Source: Phenylobacterium sp. (GTDB lineage: Bacteria > Pseudomonadota > Alphaproteobacteria > Caulobacterales > Caulobacteraceae). Taken from it: a stretch of 34,321 nt of DNA. Every line of letters starts with the position of its first letter. Position 1 is the first letter of the stretch. The stretch is taken from NCBI GenBank assembly GCA_020402745.1, contig JADBYZ010000036.1, forward strand, positions 1 to 34,321. The letters run 5' to 3'. The notes under the pieces are model-generated. The model was not told where the DNA came from. It searched no databases and saw only the letters and a program-made list of their open reading frames with translations. Both the position numbers and the translations under genes were made by a program. Positions 8,897 through 18,250 of the stretch are shown in pieces.

Positions 8897-9445
8897 ATGC
8901 GCAAACGGCTACTCCTGTTGCTACCTCTTTTCGCACTCGGGGCTTGCGCCAGCCTTCCAACGCCGAGGTCTAGCGACCTCAAGGACGGCGCGGAGGTCAC
9001 GGGTGCGGGGCTGGGCGGCGCCCTTTCCTCTCCACTGAAAGACGTGAACGTCGTGCGGGACGAGATTCCCGCCGTGCTTCTGGAGGCCGCCAAGGGCCCC
9101 TATGCGCGACCGAATCCCCTGACCTGTGGGCGGATCACATCCCTTCTCCTGCCGCTGAACGGGGCGCTTGGTCCTGATGTCGATGAGATGAAGGTCCATA
9201 CCGAAAGCCTAGGAGAGCAGGGCGGGGAGGCGGCTTTGGATGCCATCGCAGACTTCGCCTCCAGCGTGATTCCCTACCGGGGCTGGGTGCGGCGGCTTTC
9301 CGGGGCCGAGAGTCATCAGAAGCGTATGCGCGCCGCCATCTCCGCCGGGGAAGTCCGGCGCGCCTATCTGAAGGGCCTTGGGGAGCAGTTGCGCTGTGCG
9401 CCGCCGGCGGCGCCGGCCCGGAAAAAGGCGGCCACGAAGAAATAG
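8897..9445 (+). CDS. Small lipoprotein of unknown function
   Basis: This 182-residue protein has a lipoprotein signal: MRKR followed by a Leu-rich segment and the lipobox ALGAC, with Cys17 as the lipidated residue. The rest is mostly helical, with two further Cys residues (in LTCGRI and LRCAPP) and a Lys-rich tail (RKKAATKK). The ATG at 8897 gives the clean signal peptide; the frame is open upstream to 8858, but an extension would bury it. The gene converges on tgt with only 3 nt between the two stop codons. No family is recognised. It is probably anchored to the inner leaflet of the outer membrane or to the inner membrane. Confidence 0.75.
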   Translation: MRKRLLLLLPLFALGACASLPTPRSSDLKDGAEVTGAGLGGALSSPLKDVNVVRDEIPAVLLEAAKGPYARPNPLTCGRITSLLLPLNGALGPDVDEMKVHTESLGEQGGEAALDAIADFASSVIPYRGWVRRLSGAESHQKRMRAAISAGEVRRAYLKGLGEQLRCAPPAAPARKKAATKK

Positions 9446-9448
9446 TCT

Positions 9449-10576
9449 TCAAGGGCGGTCCGTCTCGGCCCTCAGTCGCGTGTGGAAATCCTTCCTGAAG
9501 GCTTGGAAGCGACCCTCCACAATCGCCATTCGCATGGCCGCCATGAGCCCCTGGAAAAAGGCGATGTTGTGCCATGACAACAGGACCTGACCGAGAATTT
9601 CTTCTGATTTCACAAGATGATGGAGGTATGCTTTCGAGTAATCTCTTGAGGCGGGACAATCCAGAGTCTCGTCGAGGGGGCTGTCATCCTCGGCGAAGCG
9701 GGCGTTCTTCAGATTGACCGGTCCCTCCCAGGTCCAGGCCTGCCCATGCCGGCCCGAGCGGGTCGGCAGGACGCAGTCGAACATGTCGACCCCGCGGGCC
9801 ACAGCCTCCACGAGGTCCACCGGCTTTCCCACTCCCATCAGATAGCGGGGCCGGTCCTGGGGCAGGAAGCCCGGAGCATAGTCCAGCACCTCACACATGG
9901 CGGCGTGGCCCTCGCCTACCGCCAGGCCGCCGATGGCGTAGCCATCAAAGCCCGTCTCGACCAGCCGCTCGGAGGACTCCCGGCGAAGGGCCTTGAAGGT
10001 TGAGCCCTGCTGGATGCCGAAAAGGGCCTGACGCTCGCGATGGCCGAAGGCGGCCTTGGACCGGCGTCCCCATCGATCGGACAGGCGCATGGCCGCTGCC
10101 GCTGCGGTCTCCTCCGCGGGCCAGGAGACGCACTGGTCCAGTTGCATGACGATGTCTGCGCCGAGGCGGTCCGCCTGGATCTCGACTGAGCGCTCCGGCG
10201 TCAGGACGTGGCGCGAGCCGTCAATGTGGCTTTGGAAGGTGACCGCCTCCTCCGTCACCTTCGAGATGCCTGACAGGGACATGACCTGGAAGCCCCCGGA
10301 ATCCGTCAGGATCGGGCCCTCCCAGCGCATGAACCGATGCAGGCCGCCCAGCCGCTCCAGGCGCTCAGGCCCGGGCCGCAGCATGAGGTGGTAGGTATTG
10401 CCCAGGATGATGTCCGCCCCTGCGGACCGAACCTGGTCCACCGTCAGCGCCTTCACCGTGGCGGCCGTGCCGACGGGCATGAAGGCGGGCGTGCGGATAT
10501 CGCCCCGCGTCGTCCTCAGGACGCCGGTGCGGGCGGCGCCGTCTCGGGCGGAAATGTCGAAGGGAAAGGCGCTCAA
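9449..10576 (-). CDS. tgt: Queuine tRNA-ribosyltransferase (tRNA-guanine transglycosylase)
   Basis: Tgt swaps guanine 34 of GUN-anticodon tRNAs for preQ1, a step towards queuosine. The 375-residue frame has the substrate motif [13 protein letters not shown] with a catalytic Asp, GIQQGS, GGLAVGE and the nucleophile segment [15 protein letters not shown]. The start is TTG at 10576, preceded by GGAGG at good spacing and overlapping the queA stop (TTGA, 2 nt), so translation is probably coupled. Odd point: the usual zinc site CxCxxC...H reads Leu305, Cys307, Ser310 and His336, so two of four ligands are missing. Codons around there are less GC-rich than in neighbouring genes. Pairing with queA supports the queuosine assignment. 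Confidence 0.93.
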   Translation of the reverse strand: MSAFPFDISARDGAARTGVLRTTRGDIRTPAFMPVGTAATVKALTVDQVRSAGADIILGNTYHLMLRPGPERLERLGGLHRFMRWEGPILTDSGGFQVMSLSGISKVTEEAVTFQSHIDGSRHVLTPERSVEIQADRLGADIVMQLDQCVSWPAEETAAAAAMRLSDRWGRRSKAAFGHRERQALFGIQQGSTFKALRRESSERLVETGFDGYAIGGLAVGEGHAAMCEVLDYAPGFLPQDRPRYLMGVGKPVDLVEAVARGVDMFDCVLPTRSGRHGQAWTWEGPVNLKNARFAEDDSPLDETLDCPASRDYSKAYLHHLVKSEEILGQVLLSWHNIAFFQGLMAAMRMAIVEGRFQAFRKDFHTRLRAETDRP

Positions 10577-11619
10577 TTCGCCCTCCAGAGCAGGCTGGAG
10601 TCGCCATAAGAGTAGAAGCGGTAGCCTGAGGCGATGGCGTGGGCGTAGGCCGCCTGCATGACGTCCAGACCCGACAGGGCGCTGACCAGCATGAAGAGGG
10701 TCGACTTCGGCAGATGGAAGTTGGTCATCAGAGCGTCGGCGATGCGGAACCGTCGGCCCGGAGTGATGAAGATGTCGGTCTCCCCGGTCCAGGTCTCCAG
10801 GCGCCCGTCCTCGGCTGCGGCGCTTTCCAGGAGGCGGAGCGAGGTCGTGCCGACGCAGACCACCCTTCCCCCAGCGGCGCGGGCGGCGTTGACCTGCGCG
10901 GCCGTGTTCGCCGTAATCTCCCCCCATTCGGCGTGCATGCGGTGCTGAGACACATCCTGGGTCTTCACAGGCAGGAAGGTTCCGGCGCCCACATGCAGGG
11001 TGACGCGGGCGAGGTGGATCCCCGAAACCTCGAGCCGTTCAAGCAGATCCGGGGTGAAGTGAAGACCCGCCGTCGGGGCGGCCACTGAACCTTCCCGGCG
11101 GGCGTAGACCGTCTGGTAGTCGCTCTGGTCGCGGGCGTCCTGCTGGCGCTTGGAGGCGATGTAGGGCGGCAGGGGCATTTCCCCGACCCGCTCAACCGCC
11201 GCGTCGAGGTCCGGACCGGAGACGGCGAACTCGAGGGTGAACTCACCGGCCTCGCCCTTCCCGGCGACCCTGGCGGCAAGGTCCCCGAACCGAAGCGCAT
11301 CGCCGGCGGCAATCTTCTTTCCGGGCCGCATGAAGGCGCGCCAGGCGCCGGGGTTCATCCGCTGGTGCAGGGTGGCCTCGACGGCGATGTCGGACCCTGC
11401 GCGGATCCGGCGCCCCCTGAGACGCGCCGGGATGACCCGGGTCTCGTTGATCACCAGGATGTCGCCCGCGCGCAGCAGGGACGGCAGGTCCCGGACACGG
11501 TGGTCCAGGAGCGCGCCGCCGGGACGCACCTCCAGCAGACGCGCGGAGTCGCGCGGTTCCGCCGGCCGCAGAGCGATCCGGTCGTCGGGAAGCTCGAAGT
11601 CGAAATCCGAGAGCTGCAT
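10573..11619 (-). CDS. queA: S-adenosylmethionine:tRNA ribosyltransferase-isomerase QueA
   Basis: QueA transfers and isomerises the ribosyl part of S-adenosylmethionine onto preQ1-tRNA, giving epoxyqueuosine. The 348-residue protein matches the family throughout: N-terminal [30 protein letters not shown], then [22 protein letters not shown], and a C-terminus with [17 protein letters not shown]. Length is typical (about 340-360). The start is ATG at 11619. It lies 43 bp after the cytoplasmic cyclophilin gene and overlaps tgt by 2 nt, which is the next step in the same modification pathway. The enzymes making preQ1 (QueD, E, C, F) are not in the window. Confidence 0.96.
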   Translation of the reverse strand: MQLSDFDFELPDDRIALRPAEPRDSARLLEVRPGGALLDHRVRDLPSLLRAGDILVINETRVIPARLRGRRIRAGSDIAVEATLHQRMNPGAWRAFMRPGKKIAAGDALRFGDLAARVAGKGEAGEFTLEFAVSGPDLDAAVERVGEMPLPPYIASKRQQDARDQSDYQTVYARREGSVAAPTAGLHFTPDLLERLEVSGIHLARVTLHVGAGTFLPVKTQDVSQHRMHAEWGEITANTAAQVNAARAAGGRVVCVGTTSLRLLESAAAEDGRLETWTGETDIFITPGRRFRIADALMTNFHLPKSTLFMLVSALSGLDVMQAAYAHAIASGYRFYSYGDSSLLWRAN

Positions 11620-11662
11620 GGGCGGGGCAGATGCCCGCGCCTATCCCTGCGCGTCAAGCCGC

Positions 11663-12124
11663 TCAGGCGTCAGCGGCCACCTTCATGGAGACGATCTTGC
11701 CCGGCGCACGGGGCGGCTCGCCCTTGGGCAGGGCGTCGATGTGCTCCATGCCCTCGGTCACAACGCCCCAGACCGTGTACTGGCCATCGAGGAAGGTGGC
11801 GTCGTCGAAGCAGATGAAGAACTGGCTGTTGGCCGAGTTGGGATTGTTCGTCCGCGCCATGGAGCAGACGCCCCGGACATGCGGCTCGCGGGAGAACTCC
11901 GCCGGCAGGTTGGCCTTGGAGGAGCCCCCCGTTCCCGAACCGTCCGGGCAGCCGCCCTGGGCCATGAAGCCGGGGATCACCCGATGGAAGACGATGCCGT
12001 CATAGAAGCCCTCACGCGCCAGTTCTTTGATCCGGGCCACATGCTGGGGCGCCAGGTCTGGGCGGAGGTTGATGGTGACCTGGCCGGTCTCGGTTTCGAG
12101 CAGAAGGGTGTTTTCGGAATCCAT
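11663..12124 (-). CDS. ppiB: Peptidyl-prolyl cis-trans isomerase, cytoplasmic cyclophilin (PpiB type)
   Basis: This 153-residue single-domain cyclophilin catalyses prolyl bond isomerisation during folding. Core motifs are FHRVIPGFMAQGG (47-59, catalytic Arg48) and SANSQFFI (about 97-104), with GVVTEGMEHID near the end. There is no signal peptide, so it is cytoplasmic. The ATG at 12124 shares one nucleotide with the stop of the upstream exported cyclophilin (TAATG), so the pair is translationally coupled. Two adjacent cyclophilins, one exported and one cytoplasmic, are a common arrangement in this bacterial group. Confidence 0.93.
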   Translation of the reverse strand: MDSENTLLLETETGQVTINLRPDLAPQHVARIKELAREGFYDGIVFHRVIPGFMAQGGCPDGSGTGGSSKANLPAEFSREPHVRGVCSMARTNNPNSANSQFFICFDDATFLDGQYTVWGVVTEGMEHIDALPKGEPPRAPGKIVSMKVAADA

Positions 12125-12987
12125 TACTTCACCTCCGAGGGAATGCTGATGGCGCAGGCCGTGAAGTCGGCGCCGAGGCTCGCGCGGACCCGGGCGACCT
12201 CGGCGGCGAACCAGGGGCTGCGGGGATCGATGACACGGACCTTAGGGCGCGAGGCGGCCGGCATGTCCGCCAGCACCTGGACCCGGGTCATGACATCCTG
12301 GGGCGGATCCACCGGCTCACCCGTCTTGATGGCCCGCACCACATCCAGGCCAGCGATCACTCGGCCAAAGGCGGTGTACCGCTTCTCAAGCGACGGATAG
12401 GCCTGACGCATCAGGAAGAACTGACTGTTGGCGCTATCCGGGGATCCGCCTCGGGCCATGCCCGCGACCCCCGGACAGTAGAGGGCCCAGCCGGAGATCC
12501 GGCCATCGGCGGTCATCGGCATGAGCTGAGAACTCTGGGTCATGACCGGGAGGGGACCGATAAAGCCAATCTCCGCCACCGCCTGGTCGGCAACCTGGAA
12601 GAAGGGGGTGTCCGCGCCGCGACGGAAGGTGAACTCGGCGGCCAGGTCCGGAAGTTCGCTGCCCCCTGTGCCGTCGTCCTTCGGATCACCGGTTTGGGCC
12701 ATGAACTGATCAATGACGCGGAAGAAGCTGCGTCCGTTGTAGAGCCCCTGCCGCGCCAGCTCCCGCACGCGGACCACATGAGCGGGCGCGGCGAGCGGGA
12801 CCAGCTCCACCAGGATGCGCCCCTTGTTCGTATCGATGACCAGGATGTCCTGCGGGTCTGGCGTGCGAAAGTCAGACGCCGATGGCGCCGGGTTGGCGGG
12901 CTGCGGGCTTGGGGCGGATAGGGCGGCGGGCGCCAGGGCGAGCAGGACGGCGGCGGTCGCCAGGCCGAAACGGGCGGGGCGGATCAA
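12124..12987 (-). CDS. Exported cyclophilin-type peptidyl-prolyl isomerase
   Basis: This 287-residue protein has an N-terminal signal peptide (about residues 1-24, ending ALSA before PSP) and then a cyclophilin domain, so it is likely periplasmic. The domain keeps RSFFRVIDQFMAQTGDP (FFR where FHR is usual) and SANSQFFLM, with an insertion of about 40 residues between them that includes PVMTQSSQLMPM. A C-terminal extension of about 50 residues follows. The start is TTG at 12987, overlapping the coaD stop as TTGA; no ATG alternative precedes the signal peptide. The stop overlaps ppiB by one nucleotide. Confidence 0.88.
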   Translation of the reverse strand: MIRPARFGLATAAVLLALAPAALSAPSPQPANPAPSASDFRTPDPQDILVIDTNKGRILVELVPLAAPAHVVRVRELARQGLYNGRSFFRVIDQFMAQTGDPKDDGTGGSELPDLAAEFTFRRGADTPFFQVADQAVAEIGFIGPLPVMTQSSQLMPMTADGRISGWALYCPGVAGMARGGSPDSANSQFFLMRQAYPSLEKRYTAFGRVIAGLDVVRAIKTGEPVDPPQDVMTRVQVLADMPAASRPKVRVIDPRSPWFAAEVARVRASLGADFTACAISIPSEVK

Positions 12988-13478
12988 CGTCCCACCTTGG
13001 CGAGAAGCGCTTCCTTCACCCGCGGGCTGACGAACTTGGTGACATCGCCGCCCAGGGTCGCGATCTCCTTGACCAGCTTGGAGGCGATGGCCTGATGGCG
13101 GGGGTCGGCCATCAGGAAGACGGTTTCGATTTCGCGGTCGAGTTGCTGGTTCATGGCCGTCATCTGGAACTCGAACTCGAAGTCGGCCACGGCGCGCAGG
13201 CCGCGCACGATGACATTCGCGCCGACCTCACGGGCGAAGTTCATGGTGAGTCCCTCAAAGGGCTGGACCACGATCTCGGCATTGCCCTTCAGGGAGGCGG
13301 CCTCGGCCTCGACGATGGCGACCCGCTCCTCAAGGGAGAACATGGGTCCCTTGCCGGTGTTGATGGCCACGCCGAGCACCAGACGATCCACCAGCTTCAC
13401 CGCCCGACCAATGATGTCGGTGTGGCCATTGTGGATCGGATCGAAGGTGCCTGGATAAAGGCCCACACGCATCGACAT
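12984..13478 (-). CDS. coaD: Phosphopantetheine adenylyltransferase CoaD
   Basis: CoaD joins ATP and 4'-phosphopantetheine to give dephospho-CoA, the penultimate step of coenzyme A synthesis. The 164-residue protein has the nucleotidyltransferase motif TFDPIHNGH (11-19), RGLRAVADFEFE and the segment SKLVKEIATLGGDV (normally SSxxVKE). Length is typical at about 160. I chose the ATG at 13478 (MSMRVGLYPG) with GGGGAA upstream; another ATG lies two codons in, and the frame is open to 13604 but that extension overlaps gyrA. It sits 94 bp after gyrA behind a terminator-like hairpin and overlaps the exported cyclophilin by 2-3 nt. Confidence 0.95.
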   Translation of the reverse strand: MSMRVGLYPGTFDPIHNGHTDIIGRAVKLVDRLVLGVAINTGKGPMFSLEERVAIVEAEAASLKGNAEIVVQPFEGLTMNFAREVGANVIVRGLRAVADFEFEFQMTAMNQQLDREIETVFLMADPRHQAIASKLVKEIATLGGDVTKFVSPRVKEALLAKVGR

Positions 13479-13540
13479 CGAGGTTTCCCCAACTTGAACC
13501 CGTCTTCGCCTTTCGCCGGGTTGGAGGGGTCTGGCAAGAA

Positions 13541-13571
13541 CAAAATTCCGGCGCGCACCCCACCGTGCGCG
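13541..13571 (-). terminator. Candidate Rho-independent terminator after gyrA
   Basis: Starting 1 nt past the gyrA stop, a 7-bp stem (cgcgcac/gtgcgcg, 13552-13558 with 13565-13571) with a 6-nt loop is followed on the minus strand by a short AATTTTG tract. The T-run is short and offset by a few bases, so termination may be partial, which would allow some read-through to coaD. Confidence 0.5.
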
Positions 13572-13572
13572 G

Positions 13573-16341
<2,769 letters not shown>

Positions 16342-16403
16342 CGGGGGGAATAGCCCTTAGAATCAGGCGGGAAATGGCCTGTATTTCTTTACCCTTTTCG
16401 GGC

Positions 16404-16471
16404 CTGCGGGCCAACCGCAGCCAGGGTTTCCCTCACCCCCGGAAGGGCCCTGGGCGCAGGGACGAAACCCT
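16404..16471. other. Two inverted repeats between ssb and gyrA
   Basis: An 8-bp perfect inverted repeat (agggtttc 16423-16430, gaaaccct 16464-16471) begins 4 bp past the ssb stop with a 33-bp spacer. A compact hairpin (ctgcgg/ccgcag, 16404-16420) lies beside it. There is no U-run on either strand. They could terminate or attenuate the ssb transcript, or lie in the gyrA leader region. Confidence 0.4.
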
Positions 16472-16475
16472 CGGC

Positions 16476-16955
16476 CTAGAAGGGGATTTCGTCGTCCAGG
16501 TCGGCGGAGAAATCCTCGCGCGGGCCCGCGGGCTGGGCGCGGGCGCCGGACTGGAACCCGCCGCCGTAATCGCCACCGCCGTCACGGCCGCCGGCGTCAT
16601 CGCCCCGGCCATCCAGCATGGTCAGCTCCCCGCGGAACTTCTGGAGGACGACTTCGGTGGAGAACTTTTCCTGGCCAGAGGCGTCGGTCCACTTGCGGGT
16701 CTGGAGCGCGCCCTCGATGTAGACCTTGGAGCCCTTGCGCAGATAGTTTTCGGCGACCTTGACCAGGTTGTCGTTGAAGATGACGACCCGGTGCCACTCG
16801 GTCTTTTCCTTGCGCTCGCCGGTGCCACGGTCGCGCCAGGTCTCGGATGTGGCGACCCGAAGGTTGGCGACACGATCGCCTGAGCCCAGGCTCCGCACTT
16901 CGGGATCCGCCCCCAGATTGCCCACCAGGATGACCTTGTTGACGCTGCCCGCCAT
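16476..16955 (-). CDS. ssb: Single-stranded DNA-binding protein SSB
   Basis: SSB coats single-stranded DNA during replication, repair and recombination and recruits partner proteins by its acidic tail. The 159-residue protein has an N-terminal OB-fold ([15 protein letters not shown], about residues 1-112), a Gly-rich flexible linker (about 117-145) and the conserved tail DLDDEIPF. I chose the ATG at 16955, which has GGAG 7 nt upstream; an ATG four codons earlier (16967) is possible, and the open frame to 17036 is not credible. A perfect GTTC-N7-GTTC box upstream suggests SOS control by LexA. The gene lies upstream of gyrA on the same strand. Confidence 0.96.
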   Translation of the reverse strand: MAGSVNKVILVGNLGADPEVRSLGSGDRVANLRVATSETWRDRGTGERKEKTEWHRVVIFNDNLVKVAENYLRKGSKVYIEGALQTRKWTDASGQEKFSTEVVLQKFRGELTMLDGRGDDAGGRDGGGDYGGGFQSGARAQPAGPREDFSADLDDEIPF

Positions 16956-17038
16956 GCGATTCTCCATCAGCTTCCGTAGATGCGGGCCTTGACCCGGAGG
17001 TGAGGCTAGCCGAGGGCCGGCGGCGGGGCAATGCAAAT

Positions 17039-17053
17039 GTTCCGGCTATGTTC
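17039..17053 (-). promoter_or_regulatory. LexA (SOS) box upstream of ssb
   Basis: The site GTTC-CGGCTAT-GTTC is a perfect match to the alphaproteobacterial LexA operator GTTC-N7-GTTC. It lies 84 bp upstream of the ssb start codon, and ssb is a known SOS gene in Caulobacter-type bacteria. No other gene starts from this gap. Confidence 0.8.
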
Positions 17054-17083
17054 TGGCCGAGACCGGGTCATCCACAGGGGAAT

Positions 17084-17470
17084 TCAGCCGCCAGGCGCCA
17101 TCGGCATGGCCCCGGGGACGACCAGGCGGCCGTCGCCGGACCGGACGAGGGCCAGGAACCGGTGCCCCTCCCAGGAGGTGGAGGTGTAGATCCCGGCAGA
17201 GATCAGGAAGAGGAAATTGCTCTGGTAGGCCCCGGCGATCTGCGTCTGATTGCCGCCCATGTTGAGGAAGCGGATACGCATGGCCTCCAGCGCAGCGGCG
17301 CAGTGCTCGAGATCCGGCTGGGCCGACGGCAGGGGGTTGTACTTCAGGCCATCCTTGGTGGGCTGGACGTGATAGCAGGTCCCCGGCGTACCGGGCGGTT
17401 CGGTTTGCTTGGCGCAGGCCGAAAGGCCAACGGTCACAGCCAGGGCCAGGAGGATCAGGGAGGCGCGCAT
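17084..17470 (-). CDS. Small lipoprotein of unknown function
   Basis: This 128-residue protein has a signal peptide with lipobox LSAC (Cys19 lipidated), then about 110 residues with two further Cys (in GTCYHV and EHCAAA) that may form a disulfide, and a Pro/Gly-rich end. The ATG is at 17470. It lies 57 bp downstream of a single-pass membrane protein on the same strand and upstream of ssb. I recognise no family. Position suggests it could be cotranscribed with the membrane protein, perhaps as a tail of the flagellin locus, but nothing in the sequence ties it to flagella. Confidence 0.7.
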   Translation of the reverse strand: MRASLILLALAVTVGLSACAKQTEPPGTPGTCYHVQPTKDGLKYNPLPSAQPDLEHCAAALEAMRIRFLNMGGNQTQIAGAYQSNFLFLISAGIYTSTSWEGHRFLALVRSGDGRLVVPGAMPMAPGG

Positions 17471-17527
17471 CGCGAATACTCTACATCTCCGCCAAGGGAT
17501 GCGGGAGTCCCCTTTGGCGCGCCTGCC

Positions 17528-18202
17528 TCACCCGGCGGGGAACCCGCAGTTGGGACCCTGCTCCACGAGGAGTCGGAAGGATCGATTGTCTGCGGAAACT
17601 TCGACGCGCCCGGGCACAAGCCGGAGGGTCTGACCGCCCCATCGCCCGTAGGCGGCCTCGCCCTGGCGTTCGCAGGTCCCTGAGAAAAGCGTCTGGACGC
17701 AGGCGATCTGGGTCATCTCACCCGGAAGCCGGCGCCATTCAGCGCCGGCATACCCCCAGCATGCAGCCAAAGGCGGCCCAACGGCAGGAAGGGAAGCCGC
17801 AGACGCCGGCTCCGCCGGTGCGAGAACTTCGACAGGCGCCGGCGCTTCCTGCGGCGGAAGGGGCGTCAAAACGGCGCCGCCAGCGCCGAGGACTCCGGAG
17901 GAATCAAGGCCGACATCCAAAGCTCCGGAAGCCACGCCGTTGCGGCGAGCGCACTCTTCGAGGGGCAGGTCTCCGACCAGTCGCCCCGCGACATAGCAGC
18001 GAAGGCGGACGCCTGGCGAAAGACGCGCCTCTGCCCGCGGCCCGGCCTCGACCACAAGCCCCCCCTCGGAAGCTGGCGGAGGACCCTTCCCGGGCTGACC
18101 GAGCACAAGGAGCAGGACCGCTGAAATCAGCCCCGCAGCAAGGGCGGCCAGGGCGCCCACCAGAATGGGCCGTCTGGACTTCGGTTCCGGGGTGACTTCC
18201 AT
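17528..18202 (-). CDS. Single-pass membrane protein of unknown function
   Basis: This 224-residue protein has a short basic cytoplasmic N-terminus (MEVTPEPKSRR), one hydrophobic helix at about residues 13-35, and a periplasmic part. That part holds a Pro/Ala-rich linker (about 110-145) and six Cys residues, suggesting disulfides in a small C-terminal domain (ACWGYAG, IACVQT, GTCERQG, PNCGFP). The ATG at 18202 has AAGG close upstream. It lies 48 bp after the FlaEY-like gene on the same strand and could be the end of that transcript. I do not recognise a family. Confidence 0.7.
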   Translation of the reverse strand: MEVTPEPKSRRPILVGALAALAAGLISAVLLLVLGQPGKGPPPASEGGLVVEAGPRAEARLSPGVRLRCYVAGRLVGDLPLEECARRNGVASGALDVGLDSSGVLGAGGAVLTPLPPQEAPAPVEVLAPAEPASAASLPAVGPPLAACWGYAGAEWRRLPGEMTQIACVQTLFSGTCERQGEAAYGRWGGQTLRLVPGRVEVSADNRSFRLLVEQGPNCGFPAG

Positions 18203-18250
18203 ACACCTTCGCTAGAGGCTGGACGCCCCGGATGCAAGGCGGGCTGAGGG

